NCBI GenBank assembly: GCA_039566865.1
Contig: CM076957.1
Coordinates: forward strand, 14,207,896-14,271,895
Source: Aurelia coerulea
Lineage: Eukaryota; Cnidaria; Scyphozoa; Semaeostomeae; Ulmaridae
Direction: 5' to 3'
Length of the DNA: 64,000 bases
Positions 60,701-64,000 of the stretch are shown here, piece after piece; within the stretch, counting starts at the first letter, position 1; each line of letters begins with the position of its first letter. Below the pieces are notes generated by a model. That model did no database searches. It was not told where the DNA came from and was given only the letters and a program-made list of their open reading frames with translations. Both the position numbers and the translations under genes were made by a program.

Positions 60701-62219
60701 ATGTTACAATAGGACTCGCTACTTTATATTGACACCTAGATACAAAGCAATTTGTGATTGCAGACAAAGGGATTTCCATGCTCGGTTGGTCAAGACATAA
60801 GCAAAAACAAAGCAGGCTGCAAAAATTGCCCTGAAACCCGGATCGCTAGCTCGCTCGTTGTGCAATTTAGAAATAGTTTTTGAGAGCAAATACTAGCACA
60901 TATCAAAAGAAGAAAGATCTATCTAAACTTCTGCCTCGGGCATTTTATTTATTTTATACAGAAGCCAATTGGGAGGGGATTCAATTCTCTGTAATTAAAA
61001 CACTTACTTCTCAGCTTTTGTATGGAAAAAATAAAATGCCCGAGGCAGAAGTTTAGATATATCCTCCTTCTTTCGATATGTGCTAATATTTGCTCTTAAA
61101 AACCATTTCTGGAATGCACAACGAGCGAGCTAGCGACCCGGGTTTCAGGGCAATTTTTGCTTGCTTTGTTTTTGTTTATGTCTTGACCAACCGAGCATGG
61201 AAATGCCTTTGTTTGCAATCACAAATTGCTTTATATCCTGGTGTCAATAAAAAGTAGCGAGTCCTATTGTAAAATTATCTGTCCTTGTTATAATTACGTC
61301 TTATTTAGAATGAGAGCCTTGATGAGCTTTAACTCAATGTCTTTTTATCATTCTAGTGACATAATGAAAACTGAAGTTGTCGGGGCTACTGTCGTATCAG
61401 AGCTTCTGGAATCACTAAAAGGATTATGGGATCTCAATATTCCTTACCAATTTGTAAGTATATTCTTAGATGATAATTTCGTATTCATAATGGCCAACTT
61501 GTCTCAGACGTACGTTTCACTCTTTGGTCCTGATGTAAGGAGTATCAACGATCTGATATAACGCACTTTTTAGTCTTTAAGATATCCGTTTATTATCTTG
61601 ACAGATCCTTCTTACCGGGAGACCTCTAGTTTGCTTATTTCCTTTTTTATCCCATTTATGGAAAAACAAGACTTTAAGTCAGCACACTAAGGCCTTTCGA
61701 ACTTAATGTTCTCTTAAGAGTGTGACTGACATTTTGTGAGTAACAACATGTTAGTCATACTCTGAAGAGACCATAAGTTCGAAAGACCTTAGTGTGCTGA
61801 CTTAAAGTCTTGTTTCTTTGCCCCCATCGTCTTTCTAATTTCTAGTATCTCGCCTACCAAATATATGGAAAAACGATGAAGCATTTCTTTCCCCCATTGA
61901 TAACTTTAGATGGCTGTTACATGCAAATCATTTGAACTCTCAGAACAAAAGCCATTGAATGACGACAACTTTTTATTGCCGTGTAGACATATCTTTACAA
62001 AATTGATCTTGCAGCATCCCTTCCTGTTACCTGCGTAATCCTCCTGTTGACATCGATATCGTCACGGAGTCAAATTAAATCGATGATGGACGACTTCAGC
62101 AAATTCTCTCGCGCTATTGCAAGAAAAATTTCCCTCCCATTTTCGACAGGCAACGGTAAATCGTACGCTGCGCAAATTTTGAAGGTTGACGACTTGATCT
62201 AAGGTCAAAGCCTAAACTG

Positions 62220-62309
<90 letters not shown>

Positions 62310-64000
62310 CTTTCATATTTATACAGGTTAATTTGTTCAGTAAATAAGATTACTGTTATCAATCAAAGACCTATGTATTTTACAAAATAAAAGTTGATAT
62401 CTACAAGAATAAAGTTAAAAATTTACAAGAATAAAAGTTCTATATTACAAGATTAAAGTTCCAATTGATAAATGGCTAAAAGGATAGGTTTGTGTCCTTG
62501 CTGGATGCTTTAAATTTCAACAATGATGTTTTAGTTTGTAAGTTATTAGGTAGATTGTTAAATATTTTTGCTCCTTGAAACGCGAAGGTTTTACGTCCAG
62601 TTTCTGTCCTAACTTTTGGAATGACGACGCTTTTGTTGTTTTTGCGGGTATTCTTTTTGTGGTTGTTCCTTGTAAAATTATTTTCAAACGCTTTTGGTGC
62701 TTTACTGCTCAAGCATTTAAAAACCTCTAGGGCACATAGTCTGTTTCGAATCTGGTTAATTGGGGGGAGCTTACACCACTTTTTCGATTCCCATTGAAGA
62801 TGCGTATTGCTCGATCTTGAAAGGTTTCAAATCTTTGTTTCTTCGATTGGGTCATGCCGACGAAAAAAAACAGTTGTACCTGGCAATTGTTCGTTTATTT
62901 GTTCGTGTTCGTGTTCTTGCGATAAGTGATGGTTTGACAATTATATCCATCGAAAATCATCTATCAAATGTTCTAAGGACTGAGTTAGAATAGGACAGCG
63001 AGATAACTTCAAAACGGCTTTGGGATTCAGAATTGAATAGTTATGATCTGTTGCACGGCTGTCACTCGATGCCTGCGCAATTTCAGCAATAATTTTGTCC
63101 ATACATTTTTATTCTACATTTTTCTGATTTCTATGAAGCCTTTTATTGAGAAAATTAACATTTTTTCCTTGTTTTCAAATTATATCTCCACAGAATTTGA
63201 TCGCTGTTTTCAATCGATTGGGTTGGTTTGAAAACCAATGATTTTTGAATGGATTGATTGCCTCTCAGAAAAAATGTGCGTTATAATCTGAAAAAGTTGT
63301 TAACTCTGTATTGGGATTTAGCTAGAAATTAAATCATCGTTCTTCAAAGTCAGGGTAGTGTATGATTTCTTATAACCTGTCACAATGAACATTTTTCTGG
63401 CACACCCAGTACCTGCTGCTGTAGACCACGGTTTCTATCCCATAGTTCTTAGAATGTTTAAATAGATACCTATATGCAGCAGAGAGCAGAGGCATCTATA
63501 GGTAGCAAACGCATACAAAGTGTTTATTATTAACTATTGATATGATGTCAAGCAGTCGTCAACTTACTGATTAATTTCATGGATTTTTGCAGTGTCTGAT
63601 GCATCTAGAAGATCGGCTCAAGGACATTTACAGCAAAAGCAAGGTATTTATTATATTCATGCACTTTTTCAACAAATGTCATCCTCACTTTGCCAAGATG
63701 AGTACATCGTTGTCCATTAAATTCAGCTATGACATTTGTTTCGCAATTTTTTCACATTTTTTCACTGTAATTTAACTGCCCATCGAAAACAATTCTCAGA
63801 TAAAAACATTCAGTTGGTGACATATGGGGGTGAGGGGGTGCGGCTCCCCCTTATGAAGGTAAGAACAATGACCTTTTGTTTGAAAACAGTTGAAGAAGAC
63901 GATGCTTTTTAACTGAAACAATAGCTTCGCCCCCCCCCCCCCCATTATATGGCAAGTTTCTGCGACTGAAAACCACTAAAATTTTATATTCTTTAAACAG
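29388..64000 (+). CDS. Folliculin-interacting protein (FNIP1/2 type), 23 exons, 3' end outside window
   Basis: Exons 29388-29449, 30327-30362, 43294-43408, 44151-44243, 46877-46977, 47672-47740, 48832-48950, 49344-49430, 49848-49993, 50533-50609, 51767-51887, 52327-52383, 52646-52761, 53045-53162, 55605-55657, 56113-57150, 57759-57785, 58401-58454, 58872-58965, 59608-59669, 60297-60353, 61357-61453 and 63593-63643 join in phase into 950 codons. FNIP proteins bind folliculin and AMPK; with folliculin they act on lysosomal Rag GTPases. Conserved stretches, in order: [130 protein letters not shown] and MHLEDRL. These follow the FNIP N, middle and C domains recalled from human FNIP1 (about 1,170 aa). 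Residues 458-800 are a low-complexity acidic insert. The start is set by an upstream in-frame TGA. Confidence 0.93.
30327..30362 (+). CDS. FNIP exon 2 (36 nt, phase-symmetric)
   Basis: Lies between tattttacag and GTAAGA and encodes [11 protein letters not shown] in frame. It enters and leaves in phase 2, so it can be included or skipped without changing frame. Without it exon 1 would join exon 3 as WLPKIGKS, which is closer to human. The splice sites are good, but the exon may be alternative. Confidence 0.6.
30618..31706. mobile_element. TIR element, hAT-like, 1.09 kb
   Basis: Ends caggccttttcgt and acgaaaaggcctg are inverted, and gggcgatcgccct recurs inside both. ATTTTGC (7 bp) flanks both sides. 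No transposase was recognised. It lies in FNIP intron 2. Confidence 0.75.
31760..32154. mobile_element. Short TIR element (395 bp)
   Basis: aaggacaagtccgggg is mirrored exactly by ccccggacttgtcctt. No target duplication is clear. Confidence 0.7.
32210..32907. mobile_element. PIF/Harbinger-like MITE with TAA duplication
   Basis: TAA flanks both ends (32207-32209 and 32908-32910). Inverted ends agcctggttttcactggagt and actctagtgaaaaccaggct continue into repeated cataag/cttatg words. A 3-bp TAA duplication is typical of PIF/Harbinger. It is 698 bp and non-coding. Confidence 0.82.
32908..34251. other. FNIP intron 2 segment, no gene seen
   Basis: No exon, tRNA or transposon terminus recognised, apart from a two-copy direct repeat tttaatgcttgggaaattaa at about 33307 and 33340. 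Confidence 0.5.
34252..34412. mobile_element. hAT-type MITE with exact 8-bp target duplication
   Basis: TTTGTTTA flanks both sides (34244-34251 and 34413-34420). Ends are cagggaggtaggaa and ttcctacatctctg. It is 161 bp, rich in ggggcac / gtgcccc. Confidence 0.9.
34984..35286. mobile_element. Possible MITE bounded by G and C tracts
   Basis: A G tract at 34984-34996 and a C tract at 35274-35286 bound sequence with two copies of aaaagtataccctt. The ends are low-complexity, so the call is weak. Confidence 0.35.
35935..36840 (-). mobile_element. Partial inverted copy of the 2.15-kb TIR element
   Basis: On the minus strand it matches about 22330-23400 of the element at 21997-24150, including aacataagatccttttggat, the tcacgtgccttcccccagtc block and a (CTTT)n tract with tgactgactgacatcg. 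Both copies can be read as the same short frame ([12 protein letters not shown]), but indels and lack of any known domain argue against a protein. Confidence 0.85.
36926..37010 (+). repeat. 15-bp minisatellite, 5 copies
   Basis: gaaagcattcgtttg repeats with period 15. Being a multiple of 3 it is open in several frames, which are not genes. Confidence 0.95.
37480..37755 (+). pseudogene. LINE C-terminal fragment and 3' tail
   Basis: Reads [40 protein letters not shown] and LREFLR before a TAG near 37627. It is the same type of LINE C terminus as 13036-13233 and 62470-62750. It ends in an aaatg-repeat tail near 37740-37755. Confidence 0.8.
37993..38680 (+). repeat. cacgatgcata minisatellite with higher-order units
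   Basis: Words cacgatgcata, cacgattcata and caccatag alternate. About eight larger units start with gatgatgaatcgatgatgat then gactttacacgatg, spaced roughly 70-90 bp. The region lies in FNIP intron 2. Its open frames ([11 protein letters not shown] type) are by-products of the repeat. Confidence 0.92.
39483..39519. repeat. (TA)n microsatellite
   Basis: Pure TA run next to the composite repeat; similar runs at 39966-39992 and 42719-42747 border the Penelope-like element. Confidence 0.95.
39530..39756 (-). mobile_element. tRNA-like plus hammerhead-like composite repeat
   Basis: On the minus strand it reads ctgatgaaggcttaatgccg aaac (39746-39723), then a tRNA-like block with gagtggcgcagtgg (A box) and ccgggttcgatcccagg (B box), then attctccaattgtggtag. 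It may be a SINE joined to a Penelope-type end. It lacks a complete acceptor stem, so it is not a tRNA gene. Confidence 0.6.
39757..39961. repeat. 205-bp palindrome, about 100-bp arms, 3-bp loop
   Basis: The arms meet at gggat-tcg-atccc (39853-39865) and run outward through aattggagaattaaaatgtg to tcattcggcatcagctgaca on each side. Nearly every base is mirrored (one visible mismatch, gactac versus gtagcc). It duplicates in inverted form part of the neighbouring composite repeat. Confidence 0.92.
39994..42720 (+). mobile_element. Penelope-like retroelement, full-length
   Basis: Consists of an inverted repeat of about 347 bp (39994-40340 and 42373-42720) around one intact ORF. The inverted copies differ at only a few sites. 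Each contains the core ctgatgaaggcttgcgccga aacg (42669-42693 +, 40044-40021 minus), a hammerhead-ribozyme-like arrangement as reported for Penelope elements. It is inserted in a TA microsatellite in FNIP intron 2. The copy looks recent: open frame, near-identical repeats. Confidence 0.92.
40263..42302 (+). CDS. Penelope-like reverse transcriptase with GIY-YIG endonuclease
   Basis: 679 codons. The RT domain includes FYLLPKIHK (about residues 140-148), [24 protein letters not shown] (motif A), [18 protein letters not shown] (motif B) and [10 protein letters not shown] (motif C, about residues 312-321, with the two catalytic Asp). A Cys cluster [13 protein letters not shown] is near residue 537. 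The C-terminal GIY-YIG domain has [18 protein letters not shown] then FRLRFNNY from about residue 578. RT plus GIY-YIG in one chain defines canonical Penelope-like elements, where the nuclease nicks DNA to prime reverse transcription. The first 26 or so residues are encoded inside the left inverted repeat, so an upstream start cannot be excluded. Confidence 0.95.
   Translation: MCVITKQAIERSKSGLAEKRSLKNSVLKLLEKEVMSVSPEGKNFSNLSSSEQLSLKNLKSDRNIVIKEADKGSAVVVWDRGDYISEANRQLDDRQVYEEIEVDPTVDLGKTINSKLKELREEDPGLGEVTDYLEVNDSKLGRFYLLPKIHKGLSSVKGRPVISNCGTITEHISEYLDHHLNPLVSQSRSYVKDTNHFLSRLSKLGKIPEGALLCTVDVVGLYPSIPHGEGLEAIREALDRRENPGVATDTLVGLASLVLENNYFEFNDRIYRQKLGTAIGTKFAPAYANLFMTRLEERLLEASPDKPLIWMRFIDDVFFIWMHGEEKLKSFINHLNSSHETIKFTSEQSRESISFLDVQVSVGEGGVLSTDLFCKPTDTHQYLHKKSCHPWHTKKAIPYGQALRFRRICSEDRQFQERVGELAGWLKDRGYEESLVNEQIDRVRRLDRKTLLANAGNRTNNQGRGERVPLVATYHPALNSLGKVARRLHSMLTNSEEHRVVFPEPPLIAFRRCKNLKDILVRARLSEGNGGTDKKGCSRCGKSRCQVCNVMSNSEHFHSNIDSREYRINYSFNCDSSNVVYLLECTVCGVQYVGSTCTPFRLRFNNYKACSNKFNSGASVPQAEFFRHFTGEGHHGFLKDISIKIIDRLTGGNRMRESFWQYRLDCFAPKGLNTRQVDT
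42765..43020 (-). mobile_element. LINE 3' end fragment (same family as LINEs A-C)
   Basis: Its + strand gttcaagaaccgaacctgtg / ccacgaaag matches the C-terminal codons of LINE C (54274-54305). It carries the 3' UTR stem AGTAGGC/GCCTACT (42788-42845) with ttaattagct inside. Only the last few codons and the 3' UTR remain. Confidence 0.8.
43294..43408 (+). CDS. FNIP exon 3
   Basis: Follows tgttttattgtag and encodes [20 protein letters not shown], then [18 protein letters not shown]. It aligns without gaps to the vertebrate LPEFDPSQIRLIVYQDC segment as recalled. The donor is a weak GTTTGT, phase 0. Confidence 0.92.
43571..43646 (+). repeat. 18-bp minisatellite, about 4 copies
   Basis: cagcaacaaccacggcaa repeats four times in FNIP intron 3. 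Confidence 0.92.
44151..44243 (+). CDS. FNIP exon 4
   Basis: Follows cttacattgtag; encodes [20 protein letters not shown] then [11 protein letters not shown], residues 72-102. The Ser-rich tract corresponds to the variable linker before MLGEM in vertebrates. Donor GTAATT, phase 0. Confidence 0.8.
44270..46015 (+). repeat. About 158-bp minisatellite, 11 copies, in FNIP intron 4
   Basis: Units carry ttcacattaacttaccaggt, ggatactgacaagcaggcat and cacatatagcggaacaacaa. The word ggatactgacaag recurs 11 times at spacings of 156-160. Copies differ by single substitutions and a few short deletions, for example ggctctaaaggg in two units. Confidence 0.95.
46127..46660. mobile_element. Fold-back element in FNIP intron 4
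   Basis: ataggttccagatctttaaa on the left mirrors taaagatttggaacctat on the right; tctataattctaccgttgga mirrors ccaacggtagaattatagat. The arms are about 130-150 bp and imperfect. Confidence 0.75.
46877..46977 (+). CDS. FNIP exon 5
   Basis: Follows tctttttcag; encodes [20 protein letters not shown] then [14 protein letters not shown]. MLGEMxFGSVxMxYxGS is a hallmark of the FNIP N-terminal domain. Donor GTGTGT, phase 2. Confidence 0.95.
47672..47740 (+). CDS. FNIP exon 6
   Basis: Follows tttttttgcag; encodes [22 protein letters not shown]. It corresponds to PPQLMLSKVFxxRT in vertebrates. Donor GTAATG, phase 2. Confidence 0.93.
48832..48950 (+). CDS. FNIP exon 7
   Basis: Follows tgttctttcag; encodes [20 protein letters not shown] then [19 protein letters not shown], a Ser/Asn-rich linker. 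Assigned mainly by phase and good splice sites (donor GTAAGA). Confidence 0.78.
49344..49430 (+). CDS. FNIP exon 8
   Basis: Follows ataaatttcag; encodes [20 protein letters not shown] then SLASNYSFE. It resembles the Ser-rich stretch around MPGRE in vertebrate FNIP1. Donor GTAAGT, phase 1. Confidence 0.8.
49848..49993 (+). CDS. FNIP exon 9
   Basis: Encodes [20 protein letters not shown] then [18 protein letters not shown]. PSPxNSLxRRWxRSQxTxLEN matches the vertebrate SSYQRRWRRSQTTSLENG site. Donor GTAAGG, phase 0. Confidence 0.93.
50533..50609 (+). CDS. FNIP exon 10
   Basis: Follows ataggtacag; encodes [25 protein letters not shown]. KIxIGVIFxL opens the FNIP middle (DENN-like) domain. Donor GTAAGA, phase 2. 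Confidence 0.93.
51767..51887 (+). CDS. FNIP exon 11
   Basis: Follows ctttttgcag; encodes [20 protein letters not shown] then [20 protein letters not shown]. FxxFxFSHxxLFExHxxKLxxxIE is the vertebrate pattern. Donor GTTCGT, phase 0. Confidence 0.93.
52327..52383 (+). CDS. FNIP exon 12
   Basis: Follows cgatttacag; encodes [19 protein letters not shown]. It corresponds to ALNEFRTTICNLYTMPRIG in human FNIP1. Donor GTAAGT, phase 0. Confidence 0.92.
52646..52761 (+). CDS. FNIP exon 13
   Basis: Follows tttatttcag; encodes [20 protein letters not shown] then [18 protein letters not shown]. The apparent in-frame TAG at the end is split by donor GTGAGC and becomes TAT after splicing. Confidence 0.93.
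53045..53162 (+). CDS. FNIP exon 14
   Basis: Follows tttgtcttag; encodes [20 protein letters not shown] then [37 protein letters not shown] is a nearly invariant FNIP stretch. Donor GTATGC, phase 0. Confidence 0.96.
53546..53580 (+). other. Hammerhead-like core
   Basis: ctgaggatggcacaag is followed by tcaccgaaacgctcg. It has the CUGANGA...GAAA order seen at the Penelope-element ends. Probably a decayed Penelope terminus; no catalytic claim. Confidence 0.35.
53911..53997 (+). mobile_element. SINE, 5' (tRNA-like) part, cut by LINE C
   Basis: gaaggtgttgtggcgcagtg and gtgggttcgatacccgatag match the intact SINE at 4339-4530. It stops at ggacccc, where LINE C's (ATT)n tail begins. The rest resumes after LINE C at about 55469. 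Confidence 0.9.
53998..55468 (-). mobile_element. LINE C, 5'-truncated, inserted in a SINE
   Basis: Minus-strand LINE whose (AAT)n tail lies at 53998-54016. The 3' UTR stem AGTAGGC/GCCTACT is at 54029-54120. The protein frame runs from about 55468 ([12 protein letters not shown]) to the stop at 54274. It is the same family as LINEs A and B. The SINE sequence continues on each side, so LINE C is younger than the SINE. Confidence 0.94.
54274..55434 (-). CDS. LINE C reverse transcriptase, open frame from first ATG
   Basis: 386 codons, uninterrupted. Contains [34 protein letters not shown] and [10 protein letters not shown] (RT motifs A, B, C), the thumb [11 protein letters not shown] and the C-terminal CNCKICRPF then QVGFLS. 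The methionine is internal to a 5'-truncated element; the endonuclease is absent. Being open, it is a relatively young copy. Confidence 0.9.
   Translation of the reverse strand: MTLDKRGIAAALLMDLSKAFDCLNHELLIAKLSAYGFSVSALRLIHSYLSERKQRVKINGSFSTWRETVIGVPQGSVLGPLLFNIYLNDLFMFVKDTQICNYADDTTIYASANNIESVIKTLESDALKITKWFPNNCMKLNEDKCHLMVFGDKSNSVSINIGSVTINESTEEKLLGVIFDKKLSFKQQVKSLCKKAGQKLHALSRISHFLDTEQLKRMMKAFILSQFNYCPLVWMFCDRTLNNKINHIHERALRITYKDMRTDFDTMLLRDKSVPLHIRNLQLLMTEVFKTKLSLNPSFMKDIFAEKQVSYGLRGCHNLSLPQARTTCYGLETISFLGCRLWQALPNDLKQSDTLSSFKRKIKTWRGEECNCKICRPFVAQVGFLS
55469..55575 (+). mobile_element. SINE, 3' body part, after LINE C
   Basis: gagcgtcatgacaggggtcg, tgctctatttctgcgatccc and cgcaacttcaccttcacctt match the body of the SINE at 4339-4530. 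Together with 53911-53997 it reconstitutes one SINE. Confidence 0.88.
55605..55657 (+). CDS. FNIP exon 15 (53 nt)
   Basis: Follows tttctcttttag, only 30 bases past the SINE. Encodes [17 protein letters not shown] plus GG of the next Gly, matching [16 protein letters not shown] in human FNIP1. Donor GTAAGT, phase 2. Confidence 0.93.
56113..57150 (+). CDS. FNIP exon 16 (large central exon)
   Basis: Follows ttgttttcacag. Opens [20 protein letters not shown], then [20 protein letters not shown], which is conserved, followed by about 300 poorly conserved polar residues. Cys-rich patches are RCYCCPDKH (residues 654-662), SCYCGD and SCASCLDFF. It ends in an acidic stretch (ENEEDEEFF) and MELPFP, like vertebrate DEIPFPGS. 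Donor GTAAGT, phase 2. Confidence 0.93.
57759..57785 (+). CDS. FNIP exon 17 (27-nt microexon)
   Basis: Between ttcctctgtag and GTAAAT. Encodes SEIKPLPK in frame, phase 2 in and out. Skipping would keep the frame. The position matches SKLIEVSAVQ in human, which is poorly conserved, so support is from phase and splice sites. Confidence 0.6.
58401..58454 (+). CDS. FNIP exon 18
   Basis: Follows ctattttgtag; encodes [26 protein letters not shown] is conserved in FNIPs. Donor GTATGT, phase 2. Confidence 0.9.
58872..58965 (+). CDS. FNIP exon 19
   Basis: Follows tactctctag; encodes [20 protein letters not shown] then [11 protein letters not shown]. It corresponds to [20 protein letters not shown]. 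Donor GTGGAT is weak, phase 0. Confidence 0.93.
59608..59669 (+). CDS. FNIP exon 20
   Basis: Follows gctttttcag; encodes [20 protein letters not shown], matching [20 protein letters not shown]. Donor GTTTGT, phase 2. Confidence 0.95.
60066..60275 (-). pseudogene. LINE C-terminal fragment (GRGRPR type) beside an FNIP splice acceptor
   Basis: On the minus strand it reads [20 protein letters not shown] then [20 protein letters not shown], ending RAEGT and a stop, followed by a short (CGA)n run. RGRPRxxWxDNIKEW is a C-terminal signature of a LINE class distinct from LINEs A-C. Its end lies about 20 bases from the acceptor of FNIP exon 21. Confidence 0.85.
60297..60353 (+). CDS. FNIP exon 21 (57 nt)
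   Basis: Follows taattgcctgcag; encodes [18 protein letters not shown]. It corresponds to the strand after ADMDK in human (WTVQVASSQRRVTDNKLG). Donor GTTAGT, phase 2. Confidence 0.85.
60679..61297. mobile_element. Fold-back element, arms of about 270-280 bp, in FNIP intron 21
   Basis: acgagcaaggacagataatg on the left mirrors aattatctgtccttgttata on the right; gcctcgggcattttattt mirrors aaaataaaatgcccgaggc near the centre. The arms are near 90 percent identical by eye. Confidence 0.88.
61357..61453 (+). CDS. FNIP exon 22
   Basis: Follows tatcattctag; encodes [20 protein letters not shown] then [12 protein letters not shown]. It corresponds to [20 protein letters not shown]. Donor GTAAGT, phase 0. 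Confidence 0.9.
61664..61814. mobile_element. Small fold-back element
   Basis: aaacaagactttaagtcagc on the left and gctgacttaaagtcttgttt on the right; arms of about 68 bp with a short loop. Lies in FNIP intron 22. Confidence 0.85.
62221..62310. repeat. (AAT)30 microsatellite
   Basis: A pure 90-bp ATA/AAT run, adjacent to and probably the 3' tail of the minus-strand LINE fragment at 62311-62840. On the minus strand it reads as a poly-Leu frame, which is not a gene. Confidence 0.97.
62311..62840 (-). pseudogene. LINE C-terminal fragment with 3' UTR
   Basis: The minus frame reads [20 protein letters not shown], then [40 protein letters not shown] and a stop near 62476. It resembles 13036-13233 and 37480-37630. 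A frameshift near 62770 separates an upstream [14 protein letters not shown]. Confidence 0.8.
63593..63643 (+). CDS. FNIP exon 23 (last in window)
   Basis: Follows gatttttgcag; encodes [17 protein letters not shown], matching VMHLEDRLQELYFKSK. Donor GTATTT, phase 0. Roughly 40 C-terminal residues remain for exon(s) outside the window. Confidence 0.93.
63644..64000 (+). other. FNIP intron 23, ending on an acceptor-like CAG
   Basis: Contains a C-tract at 63930-63943 and a gtgcggctcccc segment. The last bases, tattctttaaacag, look like a splice acceptor with a pyrimidine-rich run, so the next FNIP exon probably begins at the first base beyond the window. Confidence 0.6.

Noticed and set aside
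62114..62362. Poly-leucine frame on the minus strand
   Set aside because: Translation of the (AAT)30 microsatellite.

Overview
The window is eukaryotic nuclear DNA from a repeat-rich, AT-leaning animal genome with short exons and long introns. Two conserved animal genes are split by GT-AG introns and surrounded by mobile elements. LINEs with (AAT)n tails, an intact Penelope-like element with a GIY-YIG domain, tRNA-derived SINEs and many MITEs suggest a marine invertebrate. A cnidarian, probably an anthozoan, is my best guess; that is inference, because no species-diagnostic sequence is present.

Layout. Positions 1-2302 hold about 55 copies of a 39-bp tandem repeat that reads IIGLSETRLDIIG on the + strand and runs in frame into a LINE apurinic-type endonuclease remnant. 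Positions 3593-26935 (minus strand) carry six exons of an MFS transporter matching SLC22A18; its C-terminal exons were not found and probably lie beyond the left edge. Its introns hold LINE fragments, a split-orientation SINE family, MITEs, two head-to-tail LINEs (15745-18700), a 2.15-kb TIR element and piggyBac-like and Tc1/mariner-like elements. About 2.45 kb containing hAT-type MITEs separates its start codon from that of a divergent + strand gene.

That second gene, 29388 to the right edge, is a folliculin-interacting protein (FNIP1/2 type). I could chain 23 exons in consistent splice phase, giving 950 codons. The window stops exactly on a splice-acceptor-like CAG, so the last exon(s) lie outside. 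The 12.9-kb intron 2 contains three TIR elements, a hAT MITE, minisatellites and a complete Penelope-like element (39994-42720). Intron 4 has an 11-copy minisatellite of about 158 bp and a fold-back element. Intron 14 has a SINE interrupted by a LINE. Introns 20 to 22 have a LINE remnant next to a splice acceptor, fold-back elements and a LINE with a (AAT)30 tail.

The two genes have unrelated known roles: a membrane transporter, and a folliculin partner in AMPK and Rag/mTORC1 nutrient signalling. They share a head-to-head promoter region. The strongest unusual signals are the array built from a LINE endonuclease motif, covarying 3' UTR stems in a LINE family, the intact Penelope-like element with 347-bp inverted repeats and hammerhead-like cores, nested insertions with exact target-site duplications, and a duplicated splice donor in the transporter gene. 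Family assignments rest on recalled protein similarity; no database search was possible.
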